Shown: piece by piece, positions 24,738 to 33,214 of the stretch
How positions within the stretch are numbered: position 1 is the stretch's first letter
Layout: the number at the start of each line of letters is the position of its first letter
Source of the DNA: Gammaproteobacteria bacterium
GTDB taxonomy: Bacteria > Pseudomonadota > Gammaproteobacteria > DSM-16500
DNA: 36,957 bases
Reading direction: 5' to 3'
Assembly (NCBI GenBank): GCA_013287235.1
Contig: JABDEF010000007.1
Span: 1-36,957 of the forward strand
The notes under the pieces: generated by a model
The model's input: the letters and a program-made list of their open reading frames with translations, nothing else
Told to the model about the DNA's origin: nothing
Database searches by the model: none
Made by a program: the position numbers and the translations under genes

Positions 24738-24811
24738 GTCATGCCAGCATGCTTTTAGCTGGCATCCAGAAAGACCTCTCTGGATGCCAGCTAAAAGCAT
24801 GCTGGCATGAC
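24738..24811. repeat. Perfect 33-bp inverted repeat between obgE and rpsT (GTCATGCCAGCATGCT family)
   Basis: Arms 24738-24770 and 24779-24811 are exact complements with an 8-nt loop (AAGACCTC). It begins 5 bp after the obgE stop and ends 16 bp before the rpsT stop, so it lies between convergent genes and probably ends both transcripts. Partial copies occur at 1044-1067, 20148-20176 and perhaps 21184-21209. Confidence 0.85.
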
Positions 24812-24826
24812 AAGGTGACAATTTCG

Positions 24827-25102
24827 TTAACTCTTCGCTTCACTTAAACGCTTAATATGCGCCACAATACGACTTTTATGTCGTGCTGCTTTGTTTTTAT
24901 GCAGAAAACCTTTACTTGCCATGCGATCAATAACCGGCTGAGCGGCTTTATAGCATTCTTCAGCAAGTTTCGCGTCATTTGCTTCAATGGCGTTGTATAC
25001 TTTTTTAATATAAGTTCGCACCATGGAGCGTAAGCTCGCATTGTGCTGACGGTGTTTTTCTGACTGGCGTGCACGTTTTTTCGCGGATGCAATATTAGCC
25101 AA
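24827..25102 (-). CDS. rpsT: 30S ribosomal protein S20
   Basis: A 91-residue S20, starting (M)[20 protein letters not shown] and containing [20 protein letters not shown], the usual helical 16S-binding protein. The start codon is TTG at 25102, preceded by GGAGG 7 nt upstream; upstream codons in frame (to 25129) have no ribosome site and are not part of S20. E. coli rpsT also uses TTG, where the weak codon takes part in translational autocontrol. It is divergent from murJ, as in many gammaproteobacteria. Confidence 0.95.
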   Translation of the reverse strand: MANIASAKKRARQSEKHRQHNASLRSMVRTYIKKVYNAIEANDAKLAEECYKAAQPVIDRMASKGFLHKNKAARHKSRIVAHIKRLSEAKS

Positions 25103-25143
25103 GGGAATCCTCCACAATTTTAAAGTCAAATCGAAAGTCCCGT

Positions 25144-25172
25144 AATATGCCTTTCTTTTAGGGTATTGTCAA
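25144..25172 (-). promoter_or_regulatory. rpsT promoter
   Basis: On the minus strand TTGACA (25167-25172), 17 bp, CATATT (25144-25149), about 42 nt before the TTG start. The -35 is a perfect consensus. Confidence 0.7.
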
Positions 25173-25193
25173 ATGTGGTAAATTAGACAGGTT

Positions 25194-25268
25194 CCCGGAT
25201 AAACAAAAGCGTTTTCCGGGATAACGGCTCTTCTAACATAAGCACAATAAAAGGCAATTGTGCTTATG
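25194..25268 (+). promoter_or_regulatory. Two hairpins in the murJ leader
   Basis: CCCGGA (25194-25199) with TCCGGG (25215-25220), then a perfect 12-bp stem CATAAGCACAAT (25237-25248) with ATTGTGCTTATG (25257-25268) around AAAAGGCA. Both lie between the rpsT promoter and the murJ start (25303), which has only a weak ribosome site. There is no T run. Leader control or an operator are both possible. Confidence 0.4.
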
Positions 25269-25302
25269 AGAATTCACGTTATTTGAAAAAATGGAATAGT
25301 AA

Positions 25303-26862
25303 ATGAGTAAAACCCTGGTTAAATCAACGAGTCTTGTCGCAGCGCTCACCATGGTATCGCGAATTTTTGGGTTTGCCCGTGATATGGTGACTGCGCAGTT
25401 TTTTGGTGCATCTGCTGCATTTGATGCGTTTCTCGTCGCATTTAAAATTCCAAATTTTATGCGACGCTTGTTTGCAGAAGGGTCATTTTCACAGGCATTT
25501 GTCCCCGTTTTGTCGGAATATCAAAAACAAAAATCGAAAGAGGATATCAAACAATTTGTCAGTGCGATGGCAGGGACATTGGGATTTGTATTATTGTGTG
25601 TGACTATACTCGGAATAATTTTGTCGCCAGTGATCGTGAAGATTTTTGCAGCTGGCTTTAAATCAGATGATCCACGTTATGCACTCGCAGTCACTATGCT
25701 CAGAATCACATTTCCTTATTTAATGTTGATTTCGTTGACGGCTTTTTCTGGCGCGATTTTAAATACATACAGCCGATTTTGGGTCGCAGCCATTACGCCA
25801 ATATTTTTAAATATTTGTATGATTACGGCAGCCATTTGGGTATCACCGCAATTCCATACACCCATCATTGCATTGGCATGGTCTGTGGCGATTGCAGGAA
25901 TGGTGCAATTGCTTTTTCAATGGCCTTTTTTAAAAAGATTAGGCGTTTTGATGAAGCCCCGCATCGATTTTCGTGATCCTGGTGTTCGGAGAGTTTTAAA
26001 ATTAATGATTCCTGCGTTATTTGGTGTCTCTGTGTCGCAATTGAATTTATTGGTCGATACTTTGTTTGCATCGTTTCTCATGGTGGGCAGTGTCTCTTGG
26101 CTTTATTATTCAGATCGTTTGATGGAATTACCTTTGGGTGTTTTTGGGGTGGCAATTGCAACGGTGATTTTGCCGCATTTATCGAGGCATCATGCAACTA
26201 AATCGCATGAAGATTTTTCTCTCACAATAGATTGGGCGTTACGTTGTGTTTTATTGGTTAGCATTCCCGCAGGTGTTGTATTGGGTGTAATCTCAGGTCC
26301 ATTGTTAAGTACGTTATTTCAGCATGGAAAATTATTTAATGCATACTCTGTTGAAATGGCATCAAAAAGTTTAATGATGTTTGCCATTGGTGTGACACCA
26401 TTTATGCTCATTAAAATTTTAACGGCAGGGTTTTATGCCAAACAAGACATGCGTACACCTGTGCGCATTGGTATTCTTGCGATGATTTCAAATATGGTTT
26501 TTAATGTGATTCTCATTTGGCCGCTCGCACACGCGGGTATTGCCCTTGCAACCTCTTTGGCTTCTCTTGTGAATACTGGTTTTTTACTGTATTTCTTGCA
26601 CAAAAAGCAAATTTATGTGCCGAGCGCTGGGTGGGGATCTTTTACTTTTCGTCTCTTAACAGCAAATGTGATTTTAGCGGTTTGGTTATGGTATGGTGCG
26701 GGTGATTTGCACGAGTGGGTCACGCATGGCGCTTTATGGCGTATCACACATTTATTTTTCTTGCTTTCGATGGGCGTGATTTTTTACTTTATGAGCTTGA
26801 GGCTCACAGGACTACGCGTTCGTGATTTTTTGATACGCGAGAGACAGGCACTCGATTTTTAG
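25303..26862 (+). CDS. murJ: Lipid II flippase MurJ
   Basis: A 519-residue polytopic inner-membrane protein of the MOP exporter superfamily with about 14 hydrophobic segments. It moves lipid II across the membrane for peptidoglycan synthesis. The start MSKTLVKSTSLVAALTMVSR, then FGFARDMVTAQFFGASAAFDAF and FLVAFKIPNFMRRLFAEGSF, are diagnostic; the conserved charged residues of TM1-2 (Arg in SRIFGFARD) line the cavity. PLGVFGVAIATVILPHLS and TAGFYAKQDMRTPVRIGI follow. It is upstream of ribF-ileS-lspA as in many relatives, but an unrelated minus-strand gene now separates it from ribF and overlaps its last 4 bp. Confidence 0.94.
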   Translation: MSKTLVKSTSLVAALTMVSRIFGFARDMVTAQFFGASAAFDAFLVAFKIPNFMRRLFAEGSFSQAFVPVLSEYQKQKSKEDIKQFVSAMAGTLGFVLLCVTILGIILSPVIVKIFAAGFKSDDPRYALAVTMLRITFPYLMLISLTAFSGAILNTYSRFWVAAITPIFLNICMITAAIWVSPQFHTPIIALAWSVAIAGMVQLLFQWPFLKRLGVLMKPRIDFRDPGVRRVLKLMIPALFGVSVSQLNLLVDTLFASFLMVGSVSWLYYSDRLMELPLGVFGVAIATVILPHLSRHHATKSHEDFSLTIDWALRCVLLVSIPAGVVLGVISGPLLSTLFQHGKLFNAYSVEMASKSLMMFAIGVTPFMLIKILTAGFYAKQDMRTPVRIGILAMISNMVFNVILIWPLAHAGIALATSLASLVNTGFLLYFLHKKQIYVPSAGWGSFTFRLLTANVILAVWLWYGAGDLHEWVTHGALWRITHLFFLLSMGVIFYFMSLRLTGLRVRDFLIRERQALDF

Positions 26863-27479
26863 CCTGGTTTTGGTGTACCACCAAACGCAGGTGTCGTCGA
26901 AAGAAGTCTTTGAGCTTCTTTGGGTGGCAAATTTGCCAAGATGTCTCGAAATACGACTCCCATGAGTTCTTCCAACTCGAGTTTTTCATTACCCCATCTT
27001 TTAACTTTCGTTTCAAATGGATCGAGCGTGTTTCTATTTTCATCGCGCATCTCGTGTATTTCTTGGCTTGCTCGAACTGCGTCTGCATTTCCATCTACCA
27101 TGCTTTTTTCGATACGTTGTAAAATTTTTGTATGTCTTTCTTTGATTTCTACGATTAATAAGGCAGCTGCTTCAAGGAGTTCATTTTGTGTTAATTCCCC
27201 TCTTTGCCATTTTTGTTTTAAGTCTTGAAATCGTTGTCTATATCGATCAGCACTGTTTTTGTCAGTGAGGGCAAGTTGTGCATTTGCGCTTTCGACAGCG
27301 GGGACGGGGTTTGAGGTATCATTTAATATTTTTAATAAATCACTTAATCTTTTGTCATCTCTGATAGCCGCATTTAGATCGGCATTGGTTACATGAGGGC
27401 AAGAAGTCTCATCTTTTTTGAATTGAACCAACATTCTTTTAGTACTACTCTCAAATGCGGGTGCCGCCACATGTAACAT
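26859..27479 (-). CDS. Uncharacterised helical protein between murJ and ribF
   Basis: A 206-residue protein I do not recognise. It is charged and helical; residues 75-165 (YRQRFQDLKQKWQRGELTQN and onward) are heptad-like and could form a coiled coil. There is no signal peptide or membrane segment. The C-terminal end is short, Pro/Gly-rich (TTPAFGGTPKPG). A TATAAT on the minus strand (27509-27514) lies about 30 nt upstream and a GAGGG ribosome site precedes the ATG, so it has its own promoter, divergent from ribF. It interrupts the usual murJ-ribF neighbourhood and overlaps the murJ stop by 4 bp, suggesting a later insertion. Function unknown. Confidence 0.6.
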   Translation of the reverse strand: MLHVAAPAFESSTKRMLVQFKKDETSCPHVTNADLNAAIRDDKRLSDLLKILNDTSNPVPAVESANAQLALTDKNSADRYRQRFQDLKQKWQRGELTQNELLEAAALLIVEIKERHTKILQRIEKSMVDGNADAVRASQEIHEMRDENRNTLDPFETKVKRWGNEKLELEELMGVVFRDILANLPPKEAQRLLSTTPAFGGTPKPG

Positions 27480-27551
27480 AAAAACCCTCTTTTGTATGTT
27501 CCCTAGATATTATAGCATAGCATTTTTTAGGAAAAAGCGGGAAGAAAAATT

Positions 27552-28490
27552 GTGATTACTAAATTAATCAGGGGTTTAAGTAATATCACGCCAAAACATC
27601 AAGGGGCGGTTGCAACGATAGGCAATTTTGATGGGGTCCATAAGGGCCATCAAGCGTTGATCGATAGAGTTAAAAATGAATCAAAAATCTTAGGGTCTTC
27701 ATCGCTGGTCATTACCTTTGAACCGCAGCCATTAGAGTTTTTTGCACCCGAAAAGTCGGTAGCACGTTTAACGCGTTTTCGGGAGAAATTCTTTCAACTT
27801 TGCGCATTAGATATTGATCAGGTGCAAGTCTTGCGCTTTAATAAGTCTTTTGCCGAGCTTTCAGCGGAAGCATTTATTACGAAGGTGTTATACGATAGCC
27901 TTCGTGTGAAAAAAGTGATTGTGGGAGAAGATTTCCGCTATGGAAAAGACCGAGAAGGAGATATCACTTTATTAAAAAGATTAGGTAGGGAATTGGGATT
28001 TTCCGTTGAGACAAGTCATAGTGTATTATTTCAAGGGAAACGTGTGAGCAGCACTTGGGTACGTCAAGCGCTGCAAAATGCGGATCACGATCTCGTATTT
28101 GAGTTGCTGGGGCGACCTTATTCGATGATGGGTCGTGTGGTGTATGGCGATCAACGCGGGCGACTCTTAGGATTTCCGACCGCAAATATTTATTTACACC
28201 GAAACGCTTCCCCTGTCCTCGGGATTTATGCGGTACGTATTCATGGGCTGAAAGACGAAGCTTTGACAGGGGTCGCAAATGTGGGGATTCGGCCTACAGT
28301 GGGCGGTACCCGCACATTGTTGGAAGTGCATATTTTCGATTTTAATGAAAATATTTATGGCAAATATGTGACAGTTGAATTTTGTAAAAAATTTCGTGAT
28401 GAAGAACGTTACGCGAATTTAGATTTATTGAGAGAGCAAATTGAGAAAGATGCCATTGAGGCGAGAGAATATTTTAGGAGCGAGGAATGA
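27552..28490 (+). CDS. ribF: Bifunctional riboflavin kinase / FAD synthetase
   Basis: A 312-residue RibF that phosphorylates riboflavin to FMN and adenylates FMN to FAD. The N-terminal nucleotidyl-transferase domain shows IGNFDGVHKGHQALI (HxGH type), GEDFRYGKDREGD and SSTWVRQAL; the C-terminal flavokinase domain shows GRVVYGDQRGRLLGFPTANI and GVANVGIRPTVGG. The start is GTG at 27552 with a weak GGGAAGA site. Its stop overlaps the ileS start (ATGA), so translation is coupled. Confidence 0.94.
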   Translation: MITKLIRGLSNITPKHQGAVATIGNFDGVHKGHQALIDRVKNESKILGSSSLVITFEPQPLEFFAPEKSVARLTRFREKFFQLCALDIDQVQVLRFNKSFAELSAEAFITKVLYDSLRVKKVIVGEDFRYGKDREGDITLLKRLGRELGFSVETSHSVLFQGKRVSSTWVRQALQNADHDLVFELLGRPYSMMGRVVYGDQRGRLLGFPTANIYLHRNASPVLGIYAVRIHGLKDEALTGVANVGIRPTVGGTRTLLEVHIFDFNENIYGKYVTVEFCKKFRDEERYANLDLLREQIEKDAIEAREYFRSEE

Positions 28491-31270
28491 GCGAATACAA
28501 AGACACATTAAATTTACCCAAAACCGATTTTCCCATGAAAGCGAATCTTGCGAAACGCGAACCGGATATTTTAAAAAAATGGGAGGATATCCATCTTTAT
28601 AAAAAATTAAGAGAAGAAGGAAAAGACCGCCAGCGTTTTATTTTTCATGATGGACCCCCTTATGCCAATGGGCATATTCACATGGGAACCGCTGTCAATA
28701 AAATTTTAAAAGATATCGTTGTCAAATCGAAAACCTTAAGTGGTTTTGATAGCGCATTTATTCCCGGCTGGGATTGTCATGGTTTACCGATTGAATTAAA
28801 TGTTGAAAAGAAAGTAGGAAAACCCGGACAAAAAATCACGAAACCTGAATTTCGTAAAGCATGCAGGGATTATGCAAAATCACAGATTGATATCCAACGC
28901 GAAGAATTCAAACGACTCGGTGTAATCGGCGATTGGGAACACCCTTATTTGACCATGGATTTTACCTATGAAGCGGATATTATTCGAAGTCTCGGTAAAA
29001 TTATTGAAAATGGGCATGTACAAAAAGGCGTAAAACCCGTTTATTGGTGTTTGGATTGCGGATCGGCATTGGCAGAAGCCGAAGTAGAATACGCTGATAA
29101 AACATCTCCCGCAATTGATGTGCGGTTTCATGTGCAAGACGAAAAGGCATTTCTTACTGTTTTTAAAACAACGGAAGGAACGGGTCCTATTTCAGTACCC
29201 ATATGGACCACAACGCCTTGGACCTTGCCTGCCAATATGGCAGTTGCATTAAATCCCTCTGTTGCATATGCATTGGTACAGTGTGGAGATCAAGAACGTT
29301 TAGTGATCGCTGTCCCCTTAGTTGAAACGGTCATGCAACGTTATTCTATCGAAGAATATCGCATCCTTGCAGAAGCGCGCGGTGACAGTTTAGAAAATTT
29401 CACATTAAAACATCCTTTTTTTACACGCGATGTACCCCTCATTCTTGCAGATTTTGTGACGGTGGATTCAGGAACGGGTGCCGTGCATGTCGCCGGGGCG
29501 CATGGGCCGGATGATTTTGCTGTCGCACAAAAATATCATCTTCCCCTCATCAATATTTTAAAGGATGATGGATGTTTTCAAAAAGATTTACCATTGATAG
29601 GTGGTATGCATGTCAACAAAGTGAATGATACCATCATAGAAGCATTAAAAAATCAAAATACCTTGTTACATTTTACCACCGTGACACACAGTTACCCGAA
29701 CTGTTGGCGACATAAAACACCTGTGATTTTCCGCGCAACACCACAATGGTTTATTAGCATGGAAAAAAATCAATTACGTGCCATGTCATTGCATGCCATT
29801 TCGGATGCGCAGTGGATTCCGGACTGGGGAAAAAATCGCATTTATTCTATGATTGAAAATCGTCCCGATTGGTGTATTTCGCGGCAGCGAACATGGGGTG
29901 TTCCTATCACGGTATTTTTACATAAAGAAACGGGTGAAATGCATCCTGATACGCAACCCCTTTTTGAAAAGGTTGCAAAACAGGTCGAAAAAGAAGGTAT
30001 TGAAGCATGGTTTGCGATAGATGCAAGTGAATTATTAGGAGAAGACGCGCAACATTATTCAAAATGTGTGGATGTATTGGATGTGTGGTTTGATTCTGGT
30101 GTGAGTCACGAATGTGTGTTACGAAAACGCCACGAATTAGGATTCCCAGCTGATTTATATCTCGAAGGTTCGGATCAACATCGCGGCTGGTTTCATTCGG
30201 CTTTATTAACGTCTATCGCGATGAATAACGTTGCGCCTTACAAAGCCGTTTTAACGCATGGTTATGTGATTGATATTCAAGGTCGTAAAATGTCAAAATC
30301 CCTTGGTAATGTCATTGCGCCAGTTACCATTATTCAATCATTGGGGGCAGATGTTTTACGTTTATGGGCGGCTTCCATTGATTATCGTGGTGATATTTTT
30401 GTGTCGGAAGAAATTTTACATCGCGCGTCCGACACTTATCGACGATTACGGAATACCGCGCGCTTTTTATTGGCGAATTTAGATGGATTTGATCCTAAAA
30501 AACATAAGGTAACGCCGGATAAAATGCTGGCATTGGATCGTTTTATTGTGGATAAAGCGAGGCTTTTACAAAAAGAAATTATCGAAGCCTATGAGACTTT
30601 TCAATTTCATTTAATTTATCAAAAAGTCCATCAATTTTGTTCGATAGATTTAGGCAGTTTTTATTTAGATATTATTAAAGATCGCCAATATACGACGAAA
30701 ACAGATAGTCTTCCCCGACGTTCCACACAAACCGCGATGTTTCATATCATTGAAGCGCTAGTTCGATGGTTCGCGCCTATTTTAAGTTTTACCGCAGAAG
30801 AAATTTGGCAGTATATTCCAGGAGAACGAAATGCATCCGTTTTTTTAAATACATGGTATACAGAATTGCCTGCTTTAGATGAAAATACTGTCATGAATCA
30901 TGTATTTTGGGAAAAAATCCGCGAATTACGAGATCGCGCAAACATTTCCATTGAAAATGTACGTAATAAGGGCGATATTGGGTCATCGCTAGAAGCGGAA
31001 GTGGAAGTTTTTTGTAATGAAGAAACGAAAAAACAATTGGATTTATTAGAAGACGAGTTACGTTTTGTGCTGATTACGTCGAGTGTAAAAGTCCATGTCA
31101 ATCATTCAGCCGAATCACATTTTAAAATTCATTCGTTACGTTCTCTTCAAAAATGTGAACGCTGTTGGCATCGGCGTCAAGATGTGGGACAAAATCCAGG
31201 ATTTCCCACACTTTGTTTACGGTGTGTGGAAAATGTGAGTGGAGAGGGGGAGGTCCGGAAATATGCCTAA
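28487..31270 (+). CDS. ileS: Isoleucyl-tRNA synthetase
   Basis: A 927-residue class I synthetase of bacterial (mupirocin-sensitive) type. The HIGH motif is HMGT within GPPYANGHIHMGTAVNKIL, and KMSKS is in GRKMSKSLGNVI. The editing domain (TTPWTLPANMAVAL, GTGAVHVAGAHGPDDF) clears Val-tRNA. DWCISRQRTWGVPI and the C-terminal zinc motif CERCWHRRQDVG ... CLRC (two CxxC) are intact. It sits between ribF and lspA, overlapping lspA by 8 bp, the order seen in E. coli. Confidence 0.96.
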   Translation: MSEYKDTLNLPKTDFPMKANLAKREPDILKKWEDIHLYKKLREEGKDRQRFIFHDGPPYANGHIHMGTAVNKILKDIVVKSKTLSGFDSAFIPGWDCHGLPIELNVEKKVGKPGQKITKPEFRKACRDYAKSQIDIQREEFKRLGVIGDWEHPYLTMDFTYEADIIRSLGKIIENGHVQKGVKPVYWCLDCGSALAEAEVEYADKTSPAIDVRFHVQDEKAFLTVFKTTEGTGPISVPIWTTTPWTLPANMAVALNPSVAYALVQCGDQERLVIAVPLVETVMQRYSIEEYRILAEARGDSLENFTLKHPFFTRDVPLILADFVTVDSGTGAVHVAGAHGPDDFAVAQKYHLPLINILKDDGCFQKDLPLIGGMHVNKVNDTIIEALKNQNTLLHFTTVTHSYPNCWRHKTPVIFRATPQWFISMEKNQLRAMSLHAISDAQWIPDWGKNRIYSMIENRPDWCISRQRTWGVPITVFLHKETGEMHPDTQPLFEKVAKQVEKEGIEAWFAIDASELLGEDAQHYSKCVDVLDVWFDSGVSHECVLRKRHELGFPADLYLEGSDQHRGWFHSALLTSIAMNNVAPYKAVLTHGYVIDIQGRKMSKSLGNVIAPVTIIQSLGADVLRLWAASIDYRGDIFVSEEILHRASDTYRRLRNTARFLLANLDGFDPKKHKVTPDKMLALDRFIVDKARLLQKEIIEAYETFQFHLIYQKVHQFCSIDLGSFYLDIIKDRQYTTKTDSLPRRSTQTAMFHIIEALVRWFAPILSFTAEEIWQYIPGERNASVFLNTWYTELPALDENTVMNHVFWEKIRELRDRANISIENVRNKGDIGSSLEAEVEVFCNEETKKQLDLLEDELRFVLITSSVKVHVNHSAESHFKIHSLRSLQKCERCWHRRQDVGQNPGFPTLCLRCVENVSGEGEVRKYA

Positions 31271-31766
31271 CGTTGCATTTTTACAAAGTGGGATTCGTTG
31301 GATTTGGGTGACGGTTTTAGTCATCGTTTTAGATCGTTTCACTAAAAATTTTGCCCAAGCATTTTTAAGCATTGGTGACCCATTAAGTATCGTGCCGGGA
31401 TTTAATTTGACGTTATCTTATAATACCGGTGCTGCGTTTAGTTTTTTGGATGGTGCATCGGGTTGGCAAGTGTTTTTCTTTGGAGGTATTGCAACAATTG
31501 CAAGTATCGTATTTATCTATTGGTTATCGCGAATTTCATGGCGAAATTATAGTGAATCCATCGCACTGGCGCTCATTGTGGGGGGTGCTTTGGGAAATCT
31601 TTGGGATCGATTTCTCTATGGGCAAGTGGTCGATTTTATTCAATTGTACGTTTCACATTTTTATTGGCCAACGTTTAATATTGCAGATAGTGCGATTTGT
31701 ATAGGGGCTGTGCTTTTGATTTGTCATGCGTGGTTTAAGAAAGACATATCTATTCACCCCCTTTGA
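31263..31766 (+). CDS. lspA: Lipoprotein signal peptidase II, end supplied by a repeat
   Basis: A 167-residue inner-membrane aspartic peptidase with four hydrophobic segments that removes signal peptides of lipoproteins after diacylglyceryl addition. Conserved sites: IVLDRFTKN, LSYNTGAAFSFL, GGALGNLWDR with VVDFI (first catalytic Asp), and WPTFNIADSAI (second catalytic Asp). The ATG at 31263 has GGGGGAGG about 10 nt upstream; the frame also opens at a GTG (31239) deep inside ileS, which I reject. The last four codons and stop (IHPL-stop) are supplied by a CCCCCTTTGAAAAAGGGGG repeat, so the original C-terminus has been replaced. Confidence 0.94.
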   Translation: MPNVAFLQSGIRWIWVTVLVIVLDRFTKNFAQAFLSIGDPLSIVPGFNLTLSYNTGAAFSFLDGASGWQVFFFGGIATIASIVFIYWLSRISWRNYSESIALALIVGGALGNLWDRFLYGQVVDFIQLYVSHFYWPTFNIADSAICIGAVLLICHAWFKKDISIHPL

Positions 31767-31777
31767 AAAAGGGGGTG
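31755..31777. repeat. Short CCCCCTTTGAAAAAGGGGG palindrome at the lspA end
   Basis: CACCCCCTT facing AAGGGGGTG around a short centre. It contains the lspA stop codon (TGA, 31764-31766) and ends 3 bp before the stop of the convergent membrane-protein gene. As a hairpin it could end both transcripts. Confidence 0.8.
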
Positions 31778-31780
31778 GAT

Positions 31781-33103
31781 TTACGCCTCCAGCGCAATCC
31801 CTTCTGCAAAATTGTCTTCACTCGTGTTGGTACTCTCAAAACGACAGTGGTTAATAATACTTAAATTACGGTTTCCATTGAGGAGTGCACTAATGGAATC
31901 ATCGTCGCGTTGTTTATTTGCAGTAAAAAATTCTATATTTTCCTCCTGTTCTTCTTGCTCTGCGAATACAGCAAGCATATTTTGGGTACTTGTTTTATGC
32001 CGGGAAGGTTTTTCTTTTCGTTCGATTGGAACTTGTACGGGTATAGGTGCAGGCTCAGGTATGGGTTTAGGTTCGACAATGGCTGCTGGTTCAAGTTTCG
32101 GTTTTTCAATAGGAGTACGCTCATCAAAAAGAATTCTTCCCAAACGTGAACAGATCCCTCCCCATGTGCCCGTACAGACAAAGAAAACCCCTGCTGCGGC
32201 AACCAGTGCAAAAAGATAAGGTTGTGTCACAAGAAGCGTGATAATGATGCCGATCGCAATCACAGCGCCAATGGCAACACCAATAGCAGCACCTTTGTAT
32301 TGATATGTTTTACCTGCCATCTCATTTTGTGCTTTTTCATCATTATTGTAAGTCGCTTGAATATAGCTATAGGCTCTTCCGAAATAATCAAATCCTGAAG
32401 CAAAGGAACTCGTATAACTTAAAACGAATAATCCTCCCATGATCCAAAGTGGTAATCCTCCGGTAAGAAAACTAATCCCAGCAATGCCTGTGAATACAGC
32501 AATACCAAGAAGCCAAGTCGTTAAACTAAACGTGAGTCCCACCATGGCACCGATGAGAATGGGTTTTTTTTCATTGACGATGACTGATGAAAGGCGTTCA
32601 AAAAAACGATCACCCTGACTATTTTGTACCGCACTTCCTAATCGATTACCAAAACCGGCAAAGCTTGCGACAGAGGCGAGGATGGTGAATAAAATATCAA
32701 TGATGTCAACCAGACCGCCGAGCGATCCACCACTCAAAAAATCTCCTGCTCCCAGAATGGCTAAGCCGATTCCGACCGTTAACCCAAAGAGTATGCCTAA
32801 GGCTGTGCCGGATTTTTCGTAAGACCGTTGGGGTTTTTGTACGATGAGGTCTGCCTCGCGCCCGAAGTAAGTGCCCCCAGAAATATGATTTCCAATGAAA
32901 GCAGGGATGGTAACAAGCGGAAGAAACCAATCTATCCAGTCAAAGGATATAAATTCACCTATGTCACCAAAAACTAATGAAATAATACAAGCAAAAATAC
33001 CGTAGCCAATCGCAACAATGCCGGTTTTGAAGTAAAAACTGCGTTTTTTGGGGAGTTTTTCTGCTTCAATAGGCGTCTGACTAAATGTTGATCGTGTTGA
33101 CAT
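31781..33103 (-). CDS. Multi-pass membrane protein with Pro-rich linker and Glu-rich tail, effector-like
   Basis: A 440-residue protein not assigned to a family. After a polar N-terminus (MSTRSTFSQTPIEAEKLPKK) come about eight Gly/Ile/Leu-rich hydrophobic segments in residues 25-320, with repeated FG/YFGR and SGG loops (GGTYFGREAD, GFDYFGRAYSY). Residues 330-365 are Pro/Glu/Ile-rich (EPKPIPEPAPIPVQVP), and the soluble tail has EQEEQEENIEFF, resembling the E-block of Dot/Icm substrates, though here about 50 residues from the end. The ATG at 33103 has AGGA 9 nt upstream; the longer frame to 33256 would translate a repeat element and overlap the hydrolase gene, so I reject it. A TATAAT lies just upstream. 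Function unknown. Confidence 0.65.
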   Translation of the reverse strand: MSTRSTFSQTPIEAEKLPKKRSFYFKTGIVAIGYGIFACIISLVFGDIGEFISFDWIDWFLPLVTIPAFIGNHISGGTYFGREADLIVQKPQRSYEKSGTALGILFGLTVGIGLAILGAGDFLSGGSLGGLVDIIDILFTILASVASFAGFGNRLGSAVQNSQGDRFFERLSSVIVNEKKPILIGAMVGLTFSLTTWLLGIAVFTGIAGISFLTGGLPLWIMGGLFVLSYTSSFASGFDYFGRAYSYIQATYNNDEKAQNEMAGKTYQYKGAAIGVAIGAVIAIGIIITLLVTQPYLFALVAAAGVFFVCTGTWGGICSRLGRILFDERTPIEKPKLEPAAIVEPKPIPEPAPIPVQVPIERKEKPSRHKTSTQNMLAVFAEQEEQEENIEFFTANKQRDDDSISALLNGNRNLSIINHCRFESTNTSEDNFAEGIALEA

Positions 33104-33193
33104 TATCCACATTCCTCGTTTATGTGGCAGATTATAAGAAATAATTATTACGGCAAGATGACAAGAGAAGCATTTTTTTGTAATTATCTGTTT

Positions 33194-33214
33194 ACCCCCT
33201 TTTTCAAAGGGGGT
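33194..33214. repeat. CCCCCTTTGAAAAAGGGGG palindrome at the hydrolase 3' end
   Basis: ACCCCCTTT (33194-33202) and AAAGGGGGT (33206-33214) pair around TTC. It encodes the last codons and the stop (33204-33206) of the alpha/beta hydrolase on the minus strand, and lies upstream of the membrane-protein gene. Confidence 0.8.

Noticed and set aside
25103..25129. Nine-residue N-terminal extension of S20
   Set aside because: S20 begins (M)ANI, and the GGAGG directly precedes the TTG at 25102.
31239..31262. Longer lspA start inside ileS
   Set aside because: The Shine-Dalgarno sequence lies downstream of that GTG and fits the ATG at 31263.
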